A DNA stretch of 57,347 bases from an uncultured Alphaproteobacteria bacterium (GTDB lineage Bacteria; Pseudomonadota; Alphaproteobacteria; Rhodobacterales; Rhodobacteraceae). Both the position numbers and the translations under genes were made by a program. This document shows, in pieces, positions 26,470 through 35,428 of this stretch; position 1 is the first letter of the stretch, and every line of letters begins with the position of its first letter. The notes beneath the pieces were generated by a model. It did not search any database. It saw only the letters and a list, made by a program, of their open reading frames with translations, and was not told where the DNA came from. The DNA is taken from the NCBI GenBank assembly GCA_913031285.1, contig CAJWEI010000014.1, positions 1-57,347 of the forward strand, written 5' to 3'.

Positions 26470-26758
26470 AACTGATTTTTATACAAAAGTCAGCTAAAGG
26501 TGGACTGGGATAATTCAATGGTCCTTCAACAGTAAACATATTTGGGTTCATTGTAACCATTTTCTGCCCAATATTCGAGTTTCAGCGAAGGACGAATGGG
26601 CGCCAACCGCGTCGGACTAATTAACGAATGTCATATCGTATATTAAGACTAACCATCAGTTAATTTGGTCCACAGAACTACCGCGACATGGGCGGGCGTT
26701 TGACCCGCTCGCCTTCCCTGTGTTTTTGATTTTATTCCCCTGATCAAAACTCCTTAAT
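26470..26758. other. gene-free stretch after the PhyH gene
   Basis: No recognisable frame, RNA or clear terminator. Near 26713 is TTCCCTGTG, a partial form of the CCCTGTTA element that follows to the right. The stretch forms the left part of a one-kilobase gene-poor gap. Confidence 0.3.
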
Positions 26759-26896
26759 CCCTGTTATTCAAATAACAGGGAGATGGCCTAAAACTCGTTA
26801 TTTTATTAAGAAAAATCGGAGCAAAACTTGTGTAAAATGTTTCAAAACGCGCAAAACTTCTATTTTTATTTGTAAAATTCCCTGTTAACAGGGAAT
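26759..26896. repeat. CCCTGTTA inverted-repeat cluster
   Basis: CCCTGTTATT (26759-26768) and AATAACAGGG (26771-26780) form a 10-base hairpin with a two-base centre. A second, perfect 20-base palindrome lies at 26877-26896, built on CCCTGTTAACAGGG. Between them the sequence is AT-rich. I recall similar CCCTGT/ACAGGG arrays in noncoding DNA of Rhizobiales and Rhodobacterales, often near mobile genes, without a settled function; here a recombinase remnant lies 230 bases away. Confidence 0.6.
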
Positions 26897-27106
26897 TCTG
26901 CTCCGACACCAGTTCACTAAAGACTATACCCAGCAGCAATCAGTCTTCATAAGACAGCAAAAGAATGCCACAAATGGGATAGTGCAGACTTATCCGTGAG
27001 TTAGCGCGTTGTGGGGCGCTTTAGACCTCACAATTGATCTCTGATCAGGGAGATTGCAACCTGGAAACACCAGAAATTTCAGCGTTCCTCTTTGGTGTGA
27101 GGAGTT

Positions 27107-27124
27107 AAGCACGTTTGCGTGCTT
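27107..27124 (+). terminator. short hairpin abutting recombinase remnant
   Basis: AAGCACG-TTTG-CGTGCTT forms a perfect 7-base stem with a 4-base loop, followed by TATT. It lies immediately beyond the end of the recombinase fragment on the other strand and may have been the terminator of that gene. Confidence 0.45.
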
Positions 27125-27320
27125 TATTGATGCGCGAAGCCCAGAATCCAACGCTGATCTTCCCAGTCCAGAGGCAGCTCGGGAAGTGTTTGCAAATATT
27201 TGGCGGTGAGGTGGACAGGATGGCGCCCCTCAAGAATAGCCGTCGATATGTCCAGCTCTAGCGAGGCCAGCGGTAGGATGCGACCGACCGAACCACTGCG
27301 TAGGCTCTGGCGTTGCTGTT
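27125..27320 (-). pseudogene. serine recombinase, C-terminal fragment
   Basis: Reading leftward from about 27320 the frame gives SVGRILPLASLELDISTAIL, EGRHPVHLTAKYLQTLPELP and LDWEDQRWILGFAHQ, then a stop. This is the normal C-terminal tail of large serine recombinases, with the strings ILPLA, VxLTA and LPLDWxxQRxxLGF. There is no upstream coding part: the frame to the right has stops. The piece begins roughly where the remnant at 5105-6150 ends, so the two cover complementary parts of the protein. Confidence 0.7.
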
Positions 27321-27493
27321 TTATCGGTTAATGGTAAACTATGCGTTCATCTGAAAAATGTTCCAAGCCGACATAGCATGTAGTACCAAAAGATACCAAA
27401 CGCTCAAAAATGTCCTGAATACATATTCGCACACCGTTAAACATCTTCCCATTTAGGCACAAAGTGGCCATTCGGTGCGTTTGCCAATTTCAC

Positions 27494-28483
27494 TTAAATG
27501 GACAAGCGCACAGCAAGCTCCCAGACCTGATCTGGAACATCAACAATCTCAGAAGGCTTTTTATCTTGCCCCGGCATACGTGCCCCTTCATCCAACGCCA
27601 CGCCTTCAGCGACTTGAGCTAATCGGTCAAAAAAACCCTGACCAGACGCAGGCTCAATAAGTATATAATATTGCCCCAAATTATGTGGGGCGCCCTCAGT
27701 TGCTTTGAGCGGTTTGACCTCACGCGAAACAACACTGCCCGTCATACCTGCTGCAAGAAGCTCTGCCATCAAACCAAAGCCCCATCCTTTATATCCACCC
27801 ATGGACACCAGCGAGCCTGCAAGTGCCGCCCCAGGATCTGTTGTCGGATTGCCATCTTTGTCAACAGCCCACCCTTGTGGAATGCGTTCGCCTGAAGCTT
27901 TGGCCATCGTGATTTTACCCAACGCCACTGTCGTGGTTGACTGATCAAATTGCATCGCAACACCACCGGCTCCATCAGGCACAGAAAACGCAATCGGATT
28001 TGTCCCAATCACTCGGGTTTTGCCGCCAGGAGGTGCAACAATCGGCGAGGCATTGGTCAAGCCTAGACCAATCATACCTGCCCGTGCAATCTGTTCGGTG
28101 AAATAGCCAAGTGAAGTGCAGGTATGAGCATGCCCAATCGCCAGAGTTGCAACGCCTAATTCCTGCGCGAGCTCCACGGCGCTAGGTAAACCGCGAGCGA
28201 ATGCAGGTTGGGCAAACCCCATTCCAGCATCCACGTGAACACAACCGGGTTTCATATTTGAAACGACTGGTTCCACGGTTCCATTGACGCGTCCCGACTG
28301 GAGTTGCTGACAATAGCTTTCCAAATAGTAAAGACCGCAAATACGGTTACCAACGCTTTCAGCTTTGGCCACAGCATCTGCCACATGCGAACCTATCCAA
28401 TCACTAGCACCATGTTTTATCAAAGCAGTTTTTGACATTTCAGCTATTTCACTTATCGTAATTTGAACCATTTTTTTATTCAC
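27494..28483 (-). CDS. malate/L-lactate dehydrogenase (Ldh/YlbC) family NAD(P)-dependent oxidoreductase
   Basis: 329 residues from GTG 28483; ATG 28471 four codons later is equally possible. The fold is the DapB-unrelated 'LDH_2' type: MKPGCVHVDAGMGFAQPAF, the active-site region IGHAHTCTSLGYF with a conserved histidine, and TNASPIVAPPGGKTRVIGTN for cofactor and substrate. Later SMGGYKGWGFGLMAELL is also typical. Members reduce 2-oxo acids or cyclic imines such as piperideine-2-carboxylate, or oxidise ureidoglycolate or sulfolactate; which applies here is open. It lies seven bases downstream of the phosphatase-like gene. Confidence 0.8.
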   Translation of the reverse strand: MNKKMVQITISEIAEMSKTALIKHGASDWIGSHVADAVAKAESVGNRICGLYYLESYCQQLQSGRVNGTVEPVVSNMKPGCVHVDAGMGFAQPAFARGLPSAVELAQELGVATLAIGHAHTCTSLGYFTEQIARAGMIGLGLTNASPIVAPPGGKTRVIGTNPIAFSVPDGAGGVAMQFDQSTTTVALGKITMAKASGERIPQGWAVDKDGNPTTDPGAALAGSLVSMGGYKGWGFGLMAELLAAGMTGSVVSREVKPLKATEGAPHNLGQYYILIEPASGQGFFDRLAQVAEGVALDEGARMPGQDKKPSEIVDVPDQVWELAVRLSI

Positions 28484-28489
28484 TTTATT

Positions 28490-29227
28490 TTAAGAGTCGC
28501 TGATACTTGGCTGGTTTAGCTTTGCCAGAAAGGTGAGAGTTTTTTGCAGCGGTAGCCGCTGATTAAAGCAAGATTGAATTATTGCAGGATCGTATTCTGT
28601 ATTTATCCAGTCTTTGAAGCCAATCGCATTTATACTGCAGCGTTCTTCAAATACCCAAAGCATGTAATCAAGCACACCTGTTGCAGAAAAATCGAGGTGA
28701 AAAAACCGAAAGCTCAGCTGTTTTTGAGCCTCTTGCACAGTCTTACCCTCGAACTCCATTAAATAGATTGCAGACACGAGGCCAGCCCGATCTGCACCGG
28801 ATTTACAATGAAACAATAGAGGTTTCGGCACGCGCGACAGTATATCAATCACTTCGTTTATATCCGACGCATTAGGGGCATGCCGCGCAGTTAATTTGCG
28901 ATTTGTCAAACCGATCCCGAGCTGGCGGCAAATACGTTCTTCATATTTGTAATGGGCATATACATCTTCGCCGCGTAGATTCACAACTGACTTTAGGCCT
29001 CGAGAGTGATATCTTTTAAATCGCGCTTCTGTCGGTTGGTTTGATCGGAAGACGCCCGGAGCAATTTCAGCATAATTTGTCCAGAACACTCTTAAAAAAG
29101 CGTGATCGAACAGGTGATAATGCACCCTTGCCCAAAGGCGCCCAGATGTTGTTTCAATGTCTTTGCCAAAAGCGCGCCGCAGCTTACTATCCCAAGCATC
29201 CAATTGATCATAAATTTTTTTCAACAT
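28490..29227 (-). CDS. tyrosine/dual-specificity phosphatase-like protein
   Basis: I choose ATG 29227 (MLKKIYDQLDAWDSKLRRAF), which matches the usual start of these proteins; the frame stays open to TTG 29326. About 245 residues. The P-loop is HCKSGADRAG (C-x5-R; cysteine about 141), preceded by VFRSNQPTEARF and LKSVVNLRGED, the pattern of bacterial DSP-like phosphatases often near lipopolysaccharide or inositol-type functions. A general-acid aspartate is not obvious. It is co-oriented with the Ldh-type gene and divergent from the class V aminotransferase gene. Confidence 0.72.
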   Translation of the reverse strand: MLKKIYDQLDAWDSKLRRAFGKDIETTSGRLWARVHYHLFDHAFLRVFWTNYAEIAPGVFRSNQPTEARFKRYHSRGLKSVVNLRGEDVYAHYKYEERICRQLGIGLTNRKLTARHAPNASDINEVIDILSRVPKPLLFHCKSGADRAGLVSAIYLMEFEGKTVQEAQKQLSFRFFHLDFSATGVLDYMLWVFEERCSINAIGFKDWINTEYDPAIIQSCFNQRLPLQKTLTFLAKLNQPSISDS

Positions 29228-29340
29228 TTGCAGCATTGAGCCATCGTGTAATCTTTCCAAATAGTCATGGCAAGAGCGCCCAATCAATTGACCTTGCGGA
29301 GGAATAGAATAAGTTCTGTTCAACAAAAAGGATTAGAAGC

Positions 29341-30543
29341 ATGTCATTATCAAACGGTCGATCTTATCTCGCTATCCCTGGACCCTCAGTTATCCCGGAT
29401 CAAGTCTTGCAGGCCATGCATCGCCCCTCACCAAATATATATGAAGGAGAATTGATAAAGATCACAGATTCGCTTATTCCAGATTTGAAATATGTAGCAC
29501 AAACAGATGGCTATGTTGCAATTTACATCGCAAACGGACACGGCGCATGGGAAGCTGCTCTTTCTAATATGGCCGAAGCTGGAGATACGATCCTCGTGGC
29601 GGCAACTGGGCGCTTTGGTCATGGTTGGGCAGAAATGGCCTCAAATTTGGGGATAAAAGCAAAAGTTATTGAATTTGGCACCCATTTTCCCATCGATGCA
29701 AACGTTATGGAAAAAGCTCTCAGAGCAGATATTGATCAAAAGATCAAAGCCGTTCTGGTGACACACGTAGATACCTCTTCTTCCGTCCGAAATGATGTGC
29801 ATGCCGTCAGATTGGCTTTAGATGCTTGTCATCATCCAGCACTTTTAGCAGCAGACTGCATTGCCTCTCTAGCCTGCGATATATTTGAAATGGATAATTG
29901 GGGGGTCGACATCATGGTTGCCGCTTCTCAAAAAGGCTTGATGGTTCCTCCAGGCTTATCATTTGTCTATTTCAATGAACGCGCAAAAATCGCTCAAGCC
30001 TCTTTGTCTAGAGTTAGTTCATACTGGAACTGGACGCCACGGATTGCGCCAGAATTTTACTACGAGTACTTCTGCGGAACGGCACCAACTCATCATATCT
30101 ACGGCATGCGGGCCGCCTTTGATATGATCCGCAACGAAGGGTTGGACGCGATTTTTGCGCGTCATGAAACGCTTGCACGCGCTATATGGAGTGCCGTAGA
30201 ATGTTGGGCCTCTGGCAACGGCAAAATGCGATTGAATATTCAAGATGAAGACCACAGAAGTCGGGCAGTCACCGCCCTATCGATCGGTGCGCCGCATGGA
30301 TTAAATTTGCGTCGCTGGGTAGAGCAAAAAGCCGGCCTTACCTTAGGTATTGGACTTGGTATGTCATCACCAGAAGATCCCAAAGGAGACGGGTTTTTCC
30401 GGTTTGGCCATATGGGGCATGTGAACGCTCAAATGATCATGGGATTGATCGGCACAGTAGAGGCCGGACTATGTGCTCTAAACATTCCACACGGGCCTGG
30501 CGCATGTGAAGCCGCCGCCAAGCAAATAGCATTAGCTACCTAA
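29341..30543 (+). CDS. class V aminotransferase (alanine/serine-glyoxylate type)
   Basis: 400 residues. The N-terminus LAIPGPSVIPDQVLQAMHRP, with the A-x-PGP pattern, and the PLP lysine in ASQKGLMVPPG (K198), with D172 (LLAADCIASL), identify the serine/alanine-glyoxylate aminotransferase branch. Glyoxylate is the usual acceptor. It stands divergent to the phosphatase-like gene and its stop overlaps the stop of the HisC-like gene by 12 bases. With that aminotransferase and the Ldh-type enzyme it may form a local amino-acid/oxo-acid pathway, but the substrate is unknown. Confidence 0.85.
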   Translation: MSLSNGRSYLAIPGPSVIPDQVLQAMHRPSPNIYEGELIKITDSLIPDLKYVAQTDGYVAIYIANGHGAWEAALSNMAEAGDTILVAATGRFGHGWAEMASNLGIKAKVIEFGTHFPIDANVMEKALRADIDQKIKAVLVTHVDTSSSVRNDVHAVRLALDACHHPALLAADCIASLACDIFEMDNWGVDIMVAASQKGLMVPPGLSFVYFNERAKIAQASLSRVSSYWNWTPRIAPEFYYEYFCGTAPTHHIYGMRAAFDMIRNEGLDAIFARHETLARAIWSAVECWASGNGKMRLNIQDEDHRSRAVTALSIGAPHGLNLRRWVEQKAGLTLGIGLGMSSPEDPKGDGFFRFGHMGHVNAQMIMGLIGTVEAGLCALNIPHGPGACEAAAKQIALAT

Positions 30544-31644
30544 TCGGGCCGCCGATAAAGCTTTGGGCAAAAGATCTGCAAAGAGAACGAGATCTTCTTC
30601 AAGTCCGACGCTCACACGTATGCATCGATTTTGTGGCGTTACAAAAGGCATGCGTACGAATAGCCCATGCGCGACCAAGTATAACAAAACAGATTTTGCA
30701 AATGTACTATCATGCCCACAATCAATAGCAACAAAATTGGCCGCTGACGGAATAATACTGAGACCATTATCCTGCGCTATTTGGCCAATCTGATCTCGTG
30801 CATCATTTACCTGATCTCGGATATTTTCAATCCAACGCTGATCTTTAAGCGCGGCAAGAGCGCCAGCCTGTGCTGCTCGGTTCATACCAAAATGATTTCT
30901 AATTTTCTCAAATTGCAGGATCACATCCTGAGAGCCAATCGCATATCCAACCCGAGCTCCGGCTAGCCCATAGGCCTTGGAAAAGGTACGGAAACGAAGA
31001 ACGTTTGATTGCGCCACATCAATTCGCGGCGAGATACCATCGGGGGCGAATTCGATATACGCTTCGTCCAAGGCCAACAGACAATTGCCAGGGAGCTGAT
31101 CAATAAAGTCCTGCACAACCTCGGAAGAATGCACAGTGCCCATCGGGTTGTCTGGATTTGCAAAGTAGACAAGTTTAGCATTTGTATTCAGCACAGCTTG
31201 TAAAAGTCCATGCAAATCTTCGTGATCATTTTTATAGGGCACTTTATGCAAGATACCACCATAACCGATCACGTGATAATTAAAGGTTGGATAAGCCCCA
31301 TCAGAGGTGATGATATCGTCACCCTCTTGGACCAGCATTCTTGCCAGATACCCGAGCAACCCATCAATGCCTTCCCCAACCACAATATTGTCAATGTCAA
31401 CACCGTGATGATCCGCAAGTGCTGTACGCAAATCGAAGCTTGTAGGATCAGCATATTTCCAAATCTCACCCGAAACAGCCTGCAGTGCCATCACGGCTTT
31501 TGGGGATGGCCCAAAAACGCATTCATTCGCGCCAAGGCGGGCATTAAACACAGAGCCTCTTGCACGTTCTTGAGTTTCGGGTCCAACAAACGGAACAGTG
31601 GCTGGCAACTGACCTAGTAGTTCTGTAAATCTTAGATTGTTCAT
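30532..31644 (-). CDS. histidinol-phosphate-aminotransferase-like class I/II aminotransferase
   Basis: 370 residues with the class I/II features YFANPDNPMGT, LLALDEAYIEFA (D193) and the PLP lysine in FRTFSKAYGLAGARVGYA (K223). C-terminal IRVSVGLEEDLVLFADLL is typical of HisC-like enzymes. It is not surrounded by other his genes, so it may be a paralogue with another substrate (aromatic or branched amino acids). The gene converges on and overlaps the class V aminotransferase by 12 bases at their 3' ends. Confidence 0.83.
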   Translation of the reverse strand: MNNLRFTELLGQLPATVPFVGPETQERARGSVFNARLGANECVFGPSPKAVMALQAVSGEIWKYADPTSFDLRTALADHHGVDIDNIVVGEGIDGLLGYLARMLVQEGDDIITSDGAYPTFNYHVIGYGGILHKVPYKNDHEDLHGLLQAVLNTNAKLVYFANPDNPMGTVHSSEVVQDFIDQLPGNCLLALDEAYIEFAPDGISPRIDVAQSNVLRFRTFSKAYGLAGARVGYAIGSQDVILQFEKIRNHFGMNRAAQAGALAALKDQRWIENIRDQVNDARDQIGQIAQDNGLSIIPSAANFVAIDCGHDSTFAKSVLLYLVAHGLFVRMPFVTPQNRCIRVSVGLEEDLVLFADLLPKALSAARLGS

Positions 31645-31880
31645 GGGAAAATCTAAAGGTAATTTACAAAATTTAGCAAGTAAGTTTCCAGAACAGGCCT
31701 GATAAAATTAGAAATCTTAGTCCAAACAAAATAGATTTAGGCGTGGCTTGGGTTTGCATTTTTTTATAAAGCTATTTGAAGTGTTTGAGAATGCGCGTGT
31801 ATTATCACTTTCAAGATGGTTTTCGTCTTGACCTCAGCGCAGTTCAGACACAGGATTCAAAGATCTGAAAAGGAGACATC

Positions 31881-33167
31881 TTGTCACGACGCAGCCTACC
31901 CTTTGCAGCATTTGAATGGATTATAGCTTGGCGCTATCTGCGCGCGCGTAGATCAGATGGCGGGGTCTCTGTAATGACTTGGATCAGTCTTATTGGGATA
32001 ACGCTCGCAGTTTTTGCACTTATTGCTACTCTTGCCGTAAGAACAGGCTTTCGGGCCGAATTCGTAGATACGATATTGGGCGCAAACGCCCATATCACAG
32101 TGTACCAAGTCCCCATAACGGACAATTCTGGAAAGCTGGACAGCAAAATCTATAATTATACAGAAATGGCAAAAGCCATTAGCGAAGTTGCAGGCGTTAC
32201 AAGAGCAGCGCCTTTGATAAAGAGCCAAGTGATGGGGAGCTATAGCGGCAAGCGCACCGGCATCCAAGTTTTTGGCATCTCACAAAAAAACCTTCTGACG
32301 ATGCCACGCATTGCTACTCCGGAGAAATCAATTGGCAGTATATCTAACTTCACAAAGGGCATAGCAATTGGATCAGGTGTTGCCAGATCCTTAAATGTGA
32401 CGATTGGTGATAAGGTCAAATTGGTTTCTCCAGACGGATTAAAGACAGCATTTGGAACTAGCCCGCGCGTGAAATCATATGAAATTGTATATATTTTCAC
32501 TGCAGGCAGATATGATATTGACCGAACACGAGCCTACATGCCGTTCAGTGAAGCCCAGAAATATTTCAATAGCCCACAGGCAGCAGATGAAATTGAAGTG
32601 ATGGTTGAACAGCCAGAGCGCGTCGATCAGCTCAGTGAGGCAATCCTTGATGCAGCAGGGACGCGGGCAGAGCTTTGGAGCTGGAGGGACGCTTCTGGAA
32701 ACTTTCTGCGCGCACTGAAAATCGAGGATAATGTCATGCTTATCATAATGGGTATTCTGGTTCTGATTGCTACTATGAATATCGTGTCCGGCCTGATCAT
32801 GCTAGTAAAAAACAAAGGGCGCGATATTGGCATATTAAGGACCATGGGTCTAAGCGAGGGATCGATTATGCGTATTTTCTTTATTTGTGGTGCCTTTACC
32901 GGACTTATCGGAACTGCTGCAGGCACTGTTTTTGGATGCCTGTTTGCGATATATATCGATCCCATTTTTGCTTTGATCAATAACCTTTCAGGGGGAGATG
33001 TTTGGGACCCCTCAATAAGAGGCATCTATTCTATCCCCGCCGAACTCCGCTTCAATGACGTGTTTTTTGCCGTTTCCTTATCTCTGGGTCTAAGTTTTGG
33101 CGTCACGTTTTTTCCTGCTCGACGAGCCGCCCGGCTTAACCCTGTTGAGGCGCTACGGTATGAGTAA
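31881..33167 (+). CDS. lolC: lipoprotein-releasing ABC transporter permease LolC/LolE
   Basis: 428 residues from TTG 31881, six bases after AAAAGGAGAC. Four membrane segments: about residues 25-48 (MTWISLIGITLAVFALIATLAV), 270-295 (MLIIMGILVLIATMNIVSGLI), 315-340 and 385-410. The periplasmic part and the MacB/FtsX-type core (NKGRDIGILRTMGLSEGSIM) fit LolC/E. Alphaproteobacteria commonly have a single such protein, which would act as a homodimer. With LolD it lifts lipoproteins from the inner membrane for transfer to LolA. Confidence 0.9.
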   Translation: MSRRSLPFAAFEWIIAWRYLRARRSDGGVSVMTWISLIGITLAVFALIATLAVRTGFRAEFVDTILGANAHITVYQVPITDNSGKLDSKIYNYTEMAKAISEVAGVTRAAPLIKSQVMGSYSGKRTGIQVFGISQKNLLTMPRIATPEKSIGSISNFTKGIAIGSGVARSLNVTIGDKVKLVSPDGLKTAFGTSPRVKSYEIVYIFTAGRYDIDRTRAYMPFSEAQKYFNSPQAADEIEVMVEQPERVDQLSEAILDAAGTRAELWSWRDASGNFLRALKIEDNVMLIIMGILVLIATMNIVSGLIMLVKNKGRDIGILRTMGLSEGSIMRIFFICGAFTGLIGTAAGTVFGCLFAIYIDPIFALINNLSGGDVWDPSIRGIYSIPAELRFNDVFFAVSLSLGLSFGVTFFPARRAARLNPVEALRYE

Positions 33168-33843
33168 CGTCATTTTTGAACTACGCGATCTGAGAAAAAC
33201 CTATAATGTGGGACAGGTCAATCAGGTTGATGTGCTTGCAAAAGTAAATCTAACCTTGAAGGCGGGAGAGGTTGTAGCTTTGACTGCCCCATCAGGGGCT
33301 GGAAAATCTACATTGCTGCATATAGCAGGCTTGCTAGACGCGCCAGATGGTGGAGATGTCCTGCTACATGGTGAAACTCTCAATTTTAAGAGTGAAGAAA
33401 GACGTACAAAAATTAGGCGTCGCGATATTGGCTTTATTTATCAGTTTCACCATTTACTTCCTGAATTCACAGCTACGGAAAATGTTGTTCTGCCACAAAT
33501 GGCAGATGGAGTAAGCTGGTCCGCGGCTTTTGAGCGGGCTTCGATGTTGTTGTCGAAGGTCGGATTAGCAGAGCGCAGAAATCACCGTCCTGCCGAGCTT
33601 TCCGGGGGAGAACAACAACGGGTTGCCTTTTGCAGAGCGCTAGCCAATGGCCCTAGCTTGCTACTCGCAGACGAACCGACAGGAAATTTGGATCAGGCCA
33701 CATCACACCAAGTGTTTGACAATTTGCTGGCTATTGTACGCGATACGGGTCTTTCGGCGCTGATTGCGACACATAACCCCGAAATAGCAATGCGTATGGA
33801 TAGAATAATCTCCCTTGATAAGGGGACGATCTCAAAAGATTAA
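33160..33843 (+). CDS. lolD: lipoprotein-releasing ABC transporter ATPase LolD
   Basis: The frame opens at 33097, but ATG 33160 ([18 protein letters not shown]), overlapping the lolC stop by eight bases, is the natural start. 227 residues with Walker [14 protein letters not shown], signature [15 protein letters not shown], Walker [13 protein letters not shown] and the LolD-type Q-loop region [20 protein letters not shown]. The overlap ensures matched production with LolC. Confidence 0.93.
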   Translation: MSNVIFELRDLRKTYNVGQVNQVDVLAKVNLTLKAGEVVALTAPSGAGKSTLLHIAGLLDAPDGGDVLLHGETLNFKSEERRTKIRRRDIGFIYQFHHLLPEFTATENVVLPQMADGVSWSAAFERASMLLSKVGLAERRNHRPAELSGGEQQRVAFCRALANGPSLLLADEPTGNLDQATSHQVFDNLLAIVRDTGLSALIATHNPEIAMRMDRIISLDKGTISKD

Positions 33844-33886
33844 GAAAAAACTAGCTGTTTGGTCTTTATGTGTACTTCTAAAATTA

Positions 33887-34576
33887 TCATAATTTGGGAT
33901 CTTCATAGTCCTTGGCTAATGTATCTGGCGAAACGCCCAGCGTGTAGCGCATCAAACGCCAAATATTCTGTACCCCCTGAAGGAGCCAACCATTTTTCTC
34001 ATAGCGTTGAGCATCGGTCAGTAAAGCCAATGGAAGCATTTCTAAGCGACCTTTAAGTCGGCCTGCCATCTCGATATCCTCCATCAGGGAAATGGAAGAA
34101 TACCCGTTCACTGAATTCAAAAGCTCCATTGAAATTAAAAGCCCTTGATCCCCATAAGGCAGTCCAAGATAATATGATCTTACATTGGCCCAAGCGCCCG
34201 TAACACGGGCTACCAAAGTAGGATTGGAAAATCTTAGACGGAAATACCGAGCAATGGATTCATCTGAAAGATATTTGCCAAATCCGTCACTCCAACCCTT
34301 TGAAAGTTCAGCATCTGCGTGCAATATCAAATACCAAATTCCACCACTTTGAATGATGCCTTCTCTAATTTGCCCTCCTCTGCCGCGCTTGGCTTGAACG
34401 ATATGGCAACCTGCTTCAAACGCAGTTTCGCAAGTCTTATCGGAAGATCCACCATCAGACACGATAACCTCGCGGATCAAGCCGGCATCAATCCCCTCGA
34501 ATAAACTGGCTAGAAGCTTCGGCAAATGACTTTGAGCATTAAGCGTCGGAATAATAACTGAAATTGGCGCGCGCAT
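33887..34576 (-). CDS. family 2 glycosyltransferase, TIGR04283 (arsenosugar-type)
   Basis: ATG 34576 (MRAPISVIIPTLNA) is preferred; TTG 34591 is an in-frame alternative. About 229 residues, GT-A fold: SVIIPTLNAQSHLPKLLASL, IVSDGGSSDKTCETAFEAG, the R-G-R-G-G-Q string and YLILHADAELSKGW, with a DxD-like HADAE. GDQGLLISMELLNSVNGY and LMEDIEMAGRLK follow. This matches the family named TIGR04283, whose name cites arsenosugar synthesis; most members are unproven. It lies tail-to-tail with lolD and divergent from ygfZ, not near the arsenic genes. Confidence 0.75.
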   Translation of the reverse strand: MRAPISVIIPTLNAQSHLPKLLASLFEGIDAGLIREVIVSDGGSSDKTCETAFEAGCHIVQAKRGRGGQIREGIIQSGGIWYLILHADAELSKGWSDGFGKYLSDESIARYFRLRFSNPTLVARVTGAWANVRSYYLGLPYGDQGLLISMELLNSVNGYSSISLMEDIEMAGRLKGRLEMLPLALLTDAQRYEKNGWLLQGVQNIWRLMRYTLGVSPDTLAKDYEDPKL

Positions 34577-34638
34577 CTTCTTTATCCCCAAGAATAAATC
34601 AGTATAACTGAGGTAGAGGGTAAAAGGAACGTCAAAAA

Positions 34639-35415
34639 ATGCAAGTCGATGAGGCCGCTCGCGCCATCTTTAGGATCGGTGGGAAAGATAGTGAAGAGTT
34701 TATGCAAAGCTTAATAACCAATGATGTTTCCAAAACGGATGACGGGTTGGTCTATTCTGCTCTACTTGGCCCACAAGGGAAATTCCTTTACGATTTCTTT
34801 TTGTTTAGCAGGGACAATACACTTTTTCTTGATGTGGTTGCGACGCGTGCAAGGGAGCTTTCTAGTCGGCTTAGTCTATATAAACTGCGCAAAGACGTCA
34901 TAATCGAGGAAACCGATCTAAGTATGACACGCGGATTGGACGTACCGCCAGAAGGCGCTTTTTCAGACCCGCGCCACCCTGACTTAGGGTGGAGGTTTTA
35001 TGGGCCCCAAATTGATGCGCCAAAGATAAATTGGACAGATCTTCGCGTAAAACTTGCTATACCTGAAGCTGAAACTGAAATTTTACAAGATAGTTATATT
35101 CTTGAAATGGGGTTTGAACGCCTTAACGGGGTTGATTTTCGCAAAGGCTGTTACATCGGGCAAGAGATAACAGCCCGCATGAAACACAAGACGCAGCTTA
35201 AAAAAGGGCTGGCTATTGTAAAATTATCTAATTTGGTCCCTCTCCATACACCCATTATATCAAAGGGCAAGAATATCGGCTTCATATGCTCCCAATCGGG
35301 TGACCATGCCATCGCTTACCTAAAATATAACCACATCAGCAATAATATGTCGTCTGGAAAGGCCAAGATAACGGAGGCCAATTTCGAAACTATTTACATC
35401 AATGAACGGCTTTAG
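34639..35415 (+). CDS. ygfZ: tRNA-modifying / Fe-S repair protein YgfZ
   Basis: 258 residues, GcvT-like folate-binding fold with the diagnostic K-G-C-Y-I-G-Q-E motif (VDFRKGCYIGQEITARM). The N-terminal AIFRIGGKDSEEFMQSLITN and GPQGKFLYDFFLF are also usual. YgfZ helps build or repair iron-sulfur clusters using folate. It is probably transcribed alone, from the region it shares with the divergent glycosyltransferase. Confidence 0.85.
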   Translation: MQVDEAARAIFRIGGKDSEEFMQSLITNDVSKTDDGLVYSALLGPQGKFLYDFFLFSRDNTLFLDVVATRARELSSRLSLYKLRKDVIIEETDLSMTRGLDVPPEGAFSDPRHPDLGWRFYGPQIDAPKINWTDLRVKLAIPEAETEILQDSYILEMGFERLNGVDFRKGCYIGQEITARMKHKTQLKKGLAIVKLSNLVPLHTPIISKGKNIGFICSQSGDHAIAYLKYNHISNNMSSGKAKITEANFETIYINERL

Positions 35416-35428
35416 ACTTATTAAAATT

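Noticed and set aside
26713-26896. CCCTGTTA elements as a CRISPR array
   Set aside because: Units are palindromic, only two or three, with uneven spacing, and no cas genes are present.
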